From Pseudomonadota bacterium (lineage in GTDB: Bacteria; Pseudomonadota; Alphaproteobacteria; Rhizobiales; Beijerinckiaceae): a DNA stretch of 7,174 nt. Location of the stretch: assembly GCA_028876585.1 (NCBI GenBank), contig JAGWRL010000372.1:1-7174 (forward strand). Reading direction: 5' to 3'. Shown here piece by piece: positions 1 through 5,473 of the stretch (the first letter of the stretch is position 1; every line of letters begins with the position of its first letter). Both the position numbers and the translations under genes were made by a program. The notes beneath the pieces are model-generated. The model saw nothing but the letters and a program-made list of their open reading frames with translations, searched no databases and was not told the origin of the DNA.

Positions 1-368
1 ACTGGAACGGTTCGGGCATGCACTGCAATTTCTCGACCGAATATATGCGCACGGTCGGCGGCAAGGCCTATTTCGAGGCCATGATGGCGGCGTTCGAAAA
101 GAACATCATGGACCATATCGCGGTCTATGGCCCCGACAACGACAAGCGCCTGACCGGCAAGCACGAAACCGCGCCGTGGAACAAGTTCAGCTATGGCGTG
201 GCCGACCGCGGCGCCTCGATCCGCGTGCCGCATTCCTTCGTCAACAACGGCTACAAGGGCTATCTCGAAGACCGCCGCCCGAACTCCATGGGCGACCCCT
301 ACCAGATCGCCTCGCAGGTGCTGAAGACCATCGCGGAAGTGCCGACGGCGAAGTCCGCCGCCGCGTAA
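1..368 (+). CDS. glnII: Glutamine synthetase type II, C-terminal part (5' end outside the window)
   Basis: Glutamine synthetase joins ammonia to glutamate using ATP, in the cytoplasm. Only the last 121 residues are present. The reading frame is open to the left edge (first full codon at position 3, residues WNGSGMHCNFST), so the ATG at 18 is internal. Family landmarks in order are NGSGMHCNFST, HIAVYGPDND, the GKHET nucleotide/substrate motif, YGVADRGASIR with its substrate-binding arginine, and EDRRPNSMGDPY close to the end. These are the eukaryote-like GSII signatures, and the GDPYQIASQVLKTI ending is the rhizobial form. The family is usually about 330-345 residues, so roughly two thirds lie upstream. 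GSII lacks the adenylylation control known for GSI. In rhizobia the gene is usually under nitrogen (NtrC) control, but its promoter is outside this window. It ends in TAA followed by an intrinsic terminator. Confidence 0.96.
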   Translation, partial: WNGSGMHCNFSTEYMRTVGGKAYFEAMMAAFEKNIMDHIAVYGPDNDKRLTGKHETAPWNKFSYGVADRGASIRVPHSFVNNGYKGYLEDRRPNSMGDPYQIASQVLKTIAEVPTAKSAAA

Positions 369-377
369 GGCGCTAGC

Positions 378-415
378 GGCGCGGCGTGCGAGTGGGCACG
401 CTGCGCCTATTTTTT
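378..415 (+). terminator. Rho-independent terminator of glnII
   Basis: A 12-bp stem pairs 378-389 with 396-407 (one G-U pair at 383/402) around the 6-base loop GAGTGG, and is followed by TATTTTTTG. It begins 9 bases after the glnII stop codon. On the minus strand no T run follows the hairpin, so it should act mainly on plus-strand transcripts. The convergent HIT gene ends at 426, just beyond it. Confidence 0.9.
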
Positions 416-425
416 GTGCAGACGC

Positions 426-854
426 TCACGAATTGGCCAAAGCCGCGCGAATCTTCGCCGCGATCGGCTCCAACTGGTCGGCCGGGACCATCGGCCCGCC
501 GGGCGGCTTCAGCGCCACTCCGGCAAAACGCGGGATGATGTGGACATGCAGGTGGAACACCACCTGTCCGCCCGCCTGCTCGTTGAACTGAAGCAATGTC
601 ACCCCATCGGCCGCCAGCGCGGCCTTGGCGGCGCGCGCCAGTTTCTGCACCGCCGGCATGAAGGCGGAAAGCGCCGAGGGCGCGATGTCGAGCAGGTTGC
701 GCGCCGCCGTCTTGGGGATCACCAGCAGGTGGCCGTCGCCGCGCGGCATGATGTCCATGAAGGCGAGCGCCGTGTCGTCCTCGTACAGGCGCACGCACGG
801 CGCTTCGCCGCGCAGGATCTTGGCGAAAATGTTCTGATCGTCATAGGCGGACAT
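426..854 (-). CDS. HIT (histidine triad) family protein
   Basis: This is a 142-residue cytoplasmic protein of the HIT superfamily, nucleotide-binding hydrolases or transferases that act on nucleoside phosphoramidates or dinucleoside polyphosphates. It has the full Hint-like layout: an N-terminal NIFAKILRGEAPC segment (residues 8-20), the AFMDIMPRGDGHLLVIPK core (31-48), and N91 followed by the triad HLHVHIIPR (101-109). In Hint proteins the middle histidine, here H103, is the nucleophile. Length is typical. The ATG at 852-854 fits the usual family N-terminus and has GAGGAG a few bases upstream, but that site lies inside a strong hairpin described separately. It follows the MFS gene on the same strand by 62 bp, so the two may be co-transcribed. 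The physiological substrate cannot be told from sequence. Confidence 0.93.
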   Translation of the reverse strand: MSAYDDQNIFAKILRGEAPCVRLYEDDTALAFMDIMPRGDGHLLVIPKTAARNLLDIAPSALSAFMPAVQKLARAAKAALAADGVTLLQFNEQAGGQVVFHLHVHIIPRFAGVALKPPGGPMVPADQLEPIAAKIRAALANS

Positions 855-855
855 G

Positions 856-879
856 CGGGCTCCTCACGCGAAGAGCCCG
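856..879 (-). promoter_or_regulatory. Hairpin covering the ribosome binding site of the HIT gene
   Basis: Read on the minus strand, 879-870 (CGGGCTCTTC) pairs with 865-856 (GAGGAGCCCG) around the tetraloop GCGT. This makes a 10-bp stem with a single G-U pair. On the opposite strand the same position is a C-A mismatch, so the structure is better as minus-strand RNA. The 3' arm contains the GAGGAG Shine-Dalgarno sequence, and the stem ends one base before the ATG. No T run follows, so it does not look like a terminator. It could limit translation of the HIT protein, or stabilise or separate the two cistrons. The structure is seen; the role is inferred. Confidence 0.6.
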
Positions 880-916
880 ATCCATCCGTCAACGCCGCGC
901 CCGAAGCAAGCCCCTC

Positions 917-2215
917 CTACTCCGCCGCGTGCACCCCCTCGGTGGGATGTTCGAGCGCCGGATTGTGCCCGAGCACGAACACGATGGCCGCGCCGATCAC
1001 CGCGCAGACCGCGAGAAAGGTCAGGCTGGCGAATTCGCCGCGCGTGTCCTTGAGATAGCCGAACATCTGCGGCCCGAGGTAACCGCCGAGGTTGCCGATC
1101 GAATTGACCGCCGCGATGCCCGCCGCCGCGCCGCCGGCGCTGAGGAACGAGGTCGGCAGCGTCCAGAACACCGGCAGCACCGCGAAGAAGCCGAAGCCGG
1201 CGACGCACAGCAGCAGCATTTTCAACGTCGGGTCGGGCGCGTTGGCGGCGGCCATCAGGCCGACGGCGATGATCAGCAGCGGGATGATCGCATGCCACTT
1301 GCGCTCCCTGGTGGCGTCGGAATGGCGGCTCCACAGGATCATGCCGATGGCGCCGACCGCATAGGGCAGGGCGGTGACGAAGCCCGCCTGCACGTTGGTG
1401 AGGCCGAACGCCTTGACGATCTGCGGCAGGAAGAAGCTCAGCCCGTATTGCGGGATGTTGCAGCCCATATAAACGAAGCCGAGCGCGATCACGCGCGGGT
1501 CGATCATCGAATGCAGCCACGAGGCGGCGCCGTGACGCTCGCGCGTCGCCTGCTCGGCGGCGAGACGGTCGCGCAGCCATTGCCGCTCTTCCGGCGCGAG
1601 CCAGGTCGCGTTCGGCGGCCGGTCGGTCAGATAGAAGAACACCACCACCGACATCACCAGCGCCGGGAACGCCTCGATGATGAACATCCACTGCCAGCCC
1701 TTCAGCCCCATCCAGCCCTCGAGATTGAGCAACGCGCCCGAGATCGGCGCGCCGATCACGGTCGAGATCGGAATCGCGAACATGAACAGGCCGACGATGC
1801 GGGCGCGGTAGGCGGAGGGAAACCACAAAGTGAGAAAAAAGATGATGCCGGGGAAGAAGCCGGCCTCGGCGACGCCGAGCAGCAGGCGCACGACATAGAG
1901 GCTCGTCTGCCCCTGCACGAACGCTTCCGCGCCGGCGATCAGCCCCCAGGTGAACATGATGCGGGCGATCCAGATGCGCGCGCCGATGCGGTCGAGCGCC
2001 AGATTGCTCGGCACCTCGAAGAAGAAATAAGCGATGAAGAAAATGCCCGCCGCGCCGCCGAACACCGAGGCCGAGAAGCCGAGGTCCTTGCTCATCGGGC
2101 CGCCGGCGAAGCCGAGATTGACGCGGTCGAGATAGGCGATGAAATAACACAGCATCAGAAACGGCACGAGCCGCCACGACACCTTCGCCATGGTGCGTTG
2201 CTCAAGATCGCTCAC
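917..2215 (-). CDS. MFS transporter, anion:cation symporter (phthalate permease) type
   Basis: This is a 432-residue inner-membrane transporter of the major facilitator superfamily with about 12 hydrophobic segments in two halves, split by a hydrophilic loop at about residues 200-238. Signatures of the ACS subfamily are visible: an N-terminal LVPFLMLCYFIAYLDRVNLGFA segment (about 16-37) with the Asp-Arg pair 30-31, the loop 2-3 motif LDRIGARIWIAR (74-85), and GWQWMFIIEAFPA (173-185). Relatives carry organic anions such as tartrate, hexuronates, phthalate or 4-hydroxyphenylacetate with protons; the substrate here is unknown. The start is GTG at 2213-2215, chosen because GGGAGG lies 5 bases upstream. 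An ATG nine codons in (2189-2191) is the alternative. It is divergent from the acyltransferase remnant and lies upstream of the HIT gene. No regulator gene is next to it to suggest an inducer. Confidence 0.92.
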   Translation of the reverse strand: MSDLEQRTMAKVSWRLVPFLMLCYFIAYLDRVNLGFAGGPMSKDLGFSASVFGGAAGIFFIAYFFFEVPSNLALDRIGARIWIARIMFTWGLIAGAEAFVQGQTSLYVVRLLLGVAEAGFFPGIIFFLTLWFPSAYRARIVGLFMFAIPISTVIGAPISGALLNLEGWMGLKGWQWMFIIEAFPALVMSVVVFFYLTDRPPNATWLAPEERQWLRDRLAAEQATRERHGAASWLHSMIDPRVIALGFVYMGCNIPQYGLSFFLPQIVKAFGLTNVQAGFVTALPYAVGAIGMILWSRHSDATRERKWHAIIPLLIIAVGLMAAANAPDPTLKMLLLCVAGFGFFAVLPVFWTLPTSFLSAGGAAAGIAAVNSIGNLGGYLGPQMFGYLKDTRGEFASLTFLAVCAVIGAAIVFVLGHNPALEHPTEGVHAAE

Positions 2216-2356
2216 TGTCGCCTCCCGCTGCGCCGCCGTCCCGTCCGACGTGCTTTATCGCAGCCTTACGCAACCGTGCAGACTGCGCAAGTGCGGAAAT
2301 GGCCTTCCAAGACCTGGCGCGTATGGCTCGTTTCCGTTGCGGAGGATTAGCCCGCC

Positions 2357-3139
2357 ATGCGGGACGCCAGGACACAACGGGTTTTGCCGCTCGACGGATG
2401 GCGCGGCGCGGCGATCGCGCCGGCGCTGGCCGGACATTTTTTTACATTGGGCGGGATCAACCTGGCGCGGGTCGGCGTCGATCCGTTCTTGGCGCTGAGC
2501 GGCCGGTTGATGGCGGAATTGCTATTCGCCAGCGCGACGCCGCTGCCGACGTTCTTCTTACCTCGCTTGTCGCGCGTCTATCCCGCGCGCGTCGCCTAAA
2601 TCGCGTTCTGCGTCGCGCTGTTTGATTCCTCGCCGCTGCGGATCGGCGCGCGCCCGGCGTGGGCTGCGCTGAGCTTCACGCTCAACTACGCCAGCTTCTG
2701 GGGCCTGCGCAGCGCGCTGGTGGATCAGGTCTGGTCGCTCTGCGTCGAGGAGCACGCTTATCTGCTGCTCGCCGCGCTCGCCTTCGCCTGCCGGCGCGCC
2801 CCTGGCCGTCCGGGAGTCGCGATGCTCGCCCTCGCGGCGGCCGCGCTCGGCAACGGCGTCTGGCGCGCCGACGTCCTCGGCGAGGATCACCACCGCGTGG
2901 TCTGGCGCAGCGATGTGGCGGCGGCGCCGATCCTGATCGCCGCCTTTATCTATCTCCAGCGCGCCCTGGTTGGTCGCGCTCGGCGTCGTCTGCAAGGCCG
3001 CCGTCGGGCTGGAGAGGCGCCCGCGTGGCGGCGGGCGGCGTTGTCGCGGCGCTCGCTGCGCCGGCTCGGCGCCTGGCGCGACGACAAGGCTCGTCAGCCC
3101 GTCGCCGCGCCGATACAATGGGCGCAGGGAGGCGCCTGA
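2357..3139 (+). pseudogene. Decayed acyltransferase-3 (OafA/YrhL-like) gene
   Basis: Family members are membrane O-acyltransferases that modify surface polysaccharides, usually about 350-400 residues with 10 membrane helices. The frame opens at ATG 2357 (GGAGG at 2341-2345) with LDGWRGAAI and the conserved-position histidine in AGHFF (H27), then RVGVDPFLALSGRLM, matching the LDGLRG...H...GVDLFFVLSGFLI pattern. A TAA at 2597-2599 stops it after 80 codons. The same frame then continues with typical mid-family text: LNYASFWGLR, VWSLCVEEHAYLLL (the WSLxxEExxY motif) and RSDVAAAPILIAAFIYL. Near 2960-2970 the sense seems to move to another frame, giving PWLVALGVVCKAAVGL, which resembles the C-terminal LGxxSYxxYL segment with SY lost. 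About 100 residues between these parts appear missing. One stop, one probable frameshift and one probable deletion make a working protein unlikely. The 80-residue 5' fragment might still be translated. Confidence 0.8.
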
Positions 3140-3160
3140 TGCCTCCACCGGAGCGCAACC

Positions 3161-3967
3161 ATGTCACAGGTCCGACAACCCGCGATCTTTCTGCCGCACG
3201 GCGGCGGCCCCTGTTTCTGGATCGACGGCCCGCCGCCGTTCGGGCGCGAGAGCTGGGAGCGGCTGCGGCTTTATCTCGCCGGCGTCGTCGCCAGCCTGCC
3301 GGCGCCGCCCAAAGCCTTCCTGGTCGTCACCGCGCATTGGGAGGAGGAGGCAGCGACCGTCAGCGTCAATCCGGCGCCGGGCATGATCTTCGACTATTAC
3401 GGCTTTCCCGCCCACACTTATCAACTGAGCTACCCCGCCCCCGGCGCGCCCGAGATCGGCCGCCGCGTCGCCGCGCTGCTGCGCGAGGCCGGCCAGCCCG
3501 TGGCGCAGGATTCCGAGCGCGGCTACGATCACGGCGTGTTCGTGCCGATGCTGATCGTCGACCCGCAAGCGCAAATCCCGGTGGTGATGATGTCGCTGCG
3601 CCGCGACCTCGATCCCGCGCAGCACATCGCCATCGGCCGCGCTTTGGCGCCTTTGCGCGATGAGGGCGTCGTCATCGTCGGCAGCGGCATGAGCTATCAC
3701 GACCTGCGCCATTTCCGCGACGGCGACGGCCGCGACGCCGCGACCTTCGATCAATGGCTAAGCGAGGCCGTCACCGCGGCGCCGGCGCAGCGCGACGAGG
3801 CGTTGCGCCATTGGGCCGACGCCCCCGCCGGCCGCGCCTGCCATCCACGCGAGGAACATCTGCTGCCGCTGATGGTGGCGGCGGGCGCGGCCGGCGCCGA
3901 CGTCGGCCAGCGCGATTATCACGACGTCATCGGCGGCAAGACCATCTCCGCCTTCCGCTTCGGCTAG
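3161..3967 (+). CDS. DODA/LigB-type extradiol dioxygenase-like protein (YgiD-like)
   Basis: This 268-residue cytoplasmic protein belongs to the class III extradiol ring-cleavage dioxygenase superfamily, DODA branch, related to plant DOPA 4,5-dioxygenase and E. coli YgiD. Expected metal and active-site histidines are present: H13 in FLPHGGGP, H59 in TAHWEE, H124 in GYDHGVFVPM, H180 in GSGMSYHD, and H228/H233 in CHPREEHLLPL. These match the family pattern of one metal site plus a catalytic histidine. Length agrees with the family (about 260-270). The start is ATG 3161 with GGAG at 3150-3153, 7 bases upstream. Family members open catechol-type rings with O2; the true substrate here is unknown and no aromatic-degradation genes are nearby. 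The neighbour upstream is the acyltransferase remnant. Its TAG overlaps the stop of the convergent gene by 4 bp (3964-3967). Confidence 0.92.
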   Translation: MSQVRQPAIFLPHGGGPCFWIDGPPPFGRESWERLRLYLAGVVASLPAPPKAFLVVTAHWEEEAATVSVNPAPGMIFDYYGFPAHTYQLSYPAPGAPEIGRRVAALLREAGQPVAQDSERGYDHGVFVPMLIVDPQAQIPVVMMSLRRDLDPAQHIAIGRALAPLRDEGVVIVGSGMSYHDLRHFRDGDGRDAATFDQWLSEAVTAAPAQRDEALRHWADAPAGRACHPREEHLLPLMVAAGAAGADVGQRDYHDVIGGKTISAFRFG

Positions 3968-4869
3968 AGTTCGGCGGGAAAGCCGGGGGCGCGCAGGTCG
4001 GTCTTCAGCGCGTCCTCCAGCAGCTTGACCACCGCCGTCGACCATTCCGCCCCGCCATAGCTGGCGCGGGCGCGCAGGAACGTCTGCTCGGTGATGGCGG
4101 CCAGATCGAGCGGCACGCCGAATTCGCGTCCGAACCCGAGCGCGAAGCCGAGGTCCTTGCAGGCCAGATCCATGGTGAAATTGATGTTGTAGCTGCCGTT
4201 GAGGATCAGCTGCGATTCGGTCTCATGCACGAAGCTGTTGCCGGACGAGGCGCGGATCACCTCGAACGCCTGCGCCAGATCGAGCCCGCTGCGCTTGGCC
4301 AGCATCAGCGCCTCGCCCGCCGCGACCAGATGAATGAACGCCAGCATGTTGGTGATCACCTTGATCACCGAGGCCGAGCCGAGTGGCCCGACATGAAACA
4401 GTCGCCGGCCCATCGCCGCCAGCGCCGGCCGGCAGCGCTCGAACAAGTCCGCCTCGCCGCCGACGATGACGGTGATTTCGCCGCTCGCCGCCAGATGCAC
4501 GCCGCCGGTGACCGGACATTCCAGCGTCGCCACGCCGCGCTGCGCCGCCCGCTCGGCGAGCGCGCGAATCGAATCGCGGTCGTTGGTGCTCATCTCGATC
4601 CAGACGAGGCCGGGGCGGGCGCCTTCGAGGACGCCGCCGCGGCCTTCGAGCACGCGGGCGGAGGCGGCGGGCGAGGGCAGGCAGGTGATCACGGCCTCGC
4701 AAAGGGATGCGACCTCGGCCGGCGTCGCCGCGAACCGGGCGCCGGCCGCGATCAGCGGCTCGGCCGCCTTTGGGTCGAGATCGCAGACGACGAGGTCGAA
4801 GCCGGCGCGCGCCAGCGAGGCCGCGAGCTTGCCGCCGAGATTTCCCAGTCCCACGAATCCATAGGCCAT
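3964..4869 (-). CDS. 3-hydroxyisobutyrate dehydrogenase family (beta-hydroxyacid dehydrogenase)
   Basis: This is a 301-residue cytoplasmic NAD(P)-dependent oxidoreductase of the beta-hydroxyacid dehydrogenase family (3-hydroxyisobutyrate dehydrogenase, tartronate semialdehyde reductase and relatives). The N-terminal Rossmann motif is GFVGLGNLGG (GxGxxG at 7-12). The second strand ends in acidic D30 (VVCDLD), which favours NAD over NADP by analogy. The STN segment (94-96), the substrate-loop motif ECPVTGGVHLAASG (117-130) and the catalytic lysine K170 in GSASVIKVITNML are all in place. The C-terminal helical domain contains NFTMDLACKDLGFAL. Length is typical. The ATG at 4867-4869 has GGGAGG 5 bases upstream. 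Substrate specificity cannot be assigned. It is divergent from tRNA-Glu and convergent, with a 4-bp stop overlap, with the dioxygenase-like gene, so the two are not an operon. Confidence 0.94.
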   Translation of the reverse strand: MAYGFVGLGNLGGKLAASLARAGFDLVVCDLDPKAAEPLIAAGARFAATPAEVASLCEAVITCLPSPAASARVLEGRGGVLEGARPGLVWIEMSTNDRDSIRALAERAAQRGVATLECPVTGGVHLAASGEITVIVGGEADLFERCRPALAAMGRRLFHVGPLGSASVIKVITNMLAFIHLVAAGEALMLAKRSGLDLAQAFEVIRASSGNSFVHETESQLILNGSYNINFTMDLACKDLGFALGFGREFGVPLDLAAITEQTFLRARASYGGAEWSTAVVKLLEDALKTDLRAPGFPAEL

Positions 4870-4924
4870 GTCGTCCTCCCTCGCGCTTGATGGCGCCCTG
4901 GCGGCCTGGCGGCAAGCGGGCGCG

Positions 4925-4954
4925 TTGACTTAGCGCCCCAAGACGGTTTATGAG
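4925..4954 (+). promoter_or_regulatory. Probable sigma-70 promoter of tRNA-Glu
   Basis: TTGACT (4925-4930) serves as the -35 box and TATGAG (4949-4954) as the -10 box, with an 18-bp spacer. The -10 box ends 10 bases before the mature tRNA 5' end, which gives a very short leader, as is common for tRNA genes. The -35 box is near consensus and the -10 box matches 4 of 6 positions. Confidence 0.55.
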
Positions 4955-4964
4955 CCGCTCCGCT

Positions 4965-5040
4965 GCTCCCATCGTCTAGCGGTCCAGGACGTCGCCCTCT
5001 CACGGCGAAAACAGGGGTTCGAGTCCCCTTGGGAGCGCCA
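4965..5040 (+). tRNA. tRNA-Glu (anticodon CTC)
   Basis: The 76-base cloverleaf is complete. The acceptor stem pairs GCTCCCA (4965-4971) with TGGGAGC (5030-5036), followed by discriminator G and an encoded CCA at 5038-5040. The anticodon stem is TCGCC/GGCGA around the loop CTCTCAC, with anticodon CTC at 4999-5001, reading GAG codons. The T arm is AGGGG/CCCCT (5013-5017, 5025-5029) around TTCGAGT. The sequence closely follows bacterial tRNA-Glu, including the CGTCTAGCGG D-arm start. No clear T-rich terminator follows it, and no second copy of its 3' end occurs in the window. Confidence 0.98.
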
Positions 5041-5054
5041 ATTTTCACGACAAT

Positions 5055-5204
5055 TTAGTGCAAGCGCCGGGGGCCAAGCGCGGAGTCGTGGATCGCTTCG
5101 CTCGGCGCCGCCGCTTCGTTCCCCTCAATGCCAATGCCCGGCCGATCGGGAATTTCGATCGCGCCGTTGTTCAGCGGCAACGGCTCGTTCGGAATGGGGC
5201 AGCC
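5055..5204 (-). pseudogene. Probable C-terminal remnant of an enolase-superfamily (mandelate racemase/galactonate dehydratase-like) gene
   Basis: In this minus frame the translation contains NEPLPLNNGAIEIPDRPGIG followed by IEGNEAA and then a short tail to a TAA at 5055-5057. This resembles the C-terminal end of mandelate racemase/muconate lactonizing enzyme family proteins, which commonly read EPL-x-DG-x-IPDRPGLG and end 15-25 residues later. The frame is open up to a TAG near 5327, but residues encoded above about 5205 are arginine-rich and show no family likeness. No start with a convincing ribosome site is visible. The intact family is about 360-400 residues, so only the last 40-50 codons would remain. 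This could be a chance match in a GC-rich frame; the run of matching positions makes a true remnant somewhat more likely. Confidence 0.45.
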
Positions 5205-5286
5205 CCAGTCGCGCCATTCGCGCAATCGCCTTCGATGCGGCTCAGCGCGCCATATCCCGATCGGCCGGCGCAACGCCCTATGCGAA

Positions 5287-5303
5287 TTGTGCAACGCAGC
5301 AAA
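5287..5303. repeat. Direct repeat, copy 1 (17 bp)
   Basis: TTGTGCAACGCAGCAAA at 5287-5303 matches 5398-5414 at 15 of 17 positions, including an uninterrupted TGCAACGCAGC core. The copies are 111 bp apart in the same orientation and enclose the hairpin at 5361-5391. They could be regulator half-sites or debris of a past duplication or deletion. Confidence 0.5.
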
Positions 5304-5360
5304 GCGGCGGCGCCGGGAGAGGGGCGCGGTCCACGCCTACAGCACTGAATTTATTGTCTT

Positions 5361-5391
5361 AAAAAAATGACGCCGCCTTCGAAGCGACGCC
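5361..5391 (-). terminator. Intrinsic terminator-like hairpin, minus strand
   Basis: Read on the minus strand, GGCGTCGC (5391-5384) pairs with GCGGCGTC (5376-5369) around the loop TTCGAAG, followed by A and seven Ts (5367-5361). The 8-bp stem contains two G-U pairs. On the plus strand the same two positions are A-C mismatches and only a short T run follows later, so the signal is minus-strand specific. No intact minus-strand gene ends nearby. The closest is the decarboxylase ending at 5858, with the plus-strand secreted-protein gene in between. Confidence 0.6.
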
Positions 5392-5397
5392 GCGGTA

Positions 5398-5414
5398 TTT
5401 TGCAACGCAGCTAA
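5398..5414. repeat. Direct repeat, copy 2 (17 bp)
   Basis: TTTTGCAACGCAGCTAA at 5398-5414 is the second copy of the element at 5287-5303, with two mismatches. It lies about 60 bp ahead of the start of the small secreted-protein gene, a reasonable position for a promoter-region binding site. Confidence 0.5.
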
Positions 5415-5427
5415 CATTTGATCCTTC

Positions 5428-5441
5428 ACATGCACGCATGT
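5428..5441. promoter_or_regulatory. Perfect short palindrome upstream of the secreted-protein gene
   Basis: ACATGC and GCATGT are perfect 6-bp inverted arms separated by AC. The element lies 32 bp before the ATG at 5474, within the expected promoter or 5' leader, and could be an operator. A weak promoter guess overlaps it (TTGATC at 5418-5423, TACGGT at 5441-5446, 17-bp spacer). No regulator gene is adjacent. Confidence 0.3.
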
Positions 5442-5473
5442 ACGGTTCGCGCCAATCCGTTGGAGATAGGCCC

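Noticed and set aside
2265..2292. Possible operator in the MFS/acyltransferase gap (ACGCAA...TGCGCAA and GCAG-A-CTGC)
   Set aside because: The symmetry is short and partial, no adjacent regulator gene exists, and no convincing -35/-10 pair could be placed with it.
929..2350. A 473-codon open frame on the plus strand
   Set aside because: It lies opposite the MFS transporter and is rich in Arg, Glu, Asp, Gln and His with no fold-like pattern, the usual shadow of a GC-rich membrane-protein gene.
2659..3663. A 334-codon plus-strand frame spanning the acyltransferase remnant and the dioxygenase-like gene
   Set aside because: It is off-frame to both recognised coding signals and arginine-rich throughout. 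Only a short part near 3025-3060 might be displaced acyltransferase sequence.
3754..4890. A 378-codon plus-strand frame over the dehydrogenase gene
   Set aside because: Its composition (Arg, Ala, Gly, His runs) is that of an antisense shadow, while the minus-strand frame carries complete family motifs.
4965..5040. tRNA-Glu as an attachment site of an integrated element
   Set aside because: No integrase, no phage gene and no repeat of the tRNA 3' end is present in the window.
5058..5348. A 96-codon plus-strand frame after the tRNA
   Set aside because: It has no ribosome binding site, a proline- and arginine-rich composition and no recognisable motif, and it lies opposite the enolase-like remnant.
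5438..5473. Upstream ATG at 5438 as the start of the secreted protein
   Set aside because: It has no good ribosome binding site and would put 12 polar residues before the signal peptide. The ATG at 5474 has GGAG at proper spacing.
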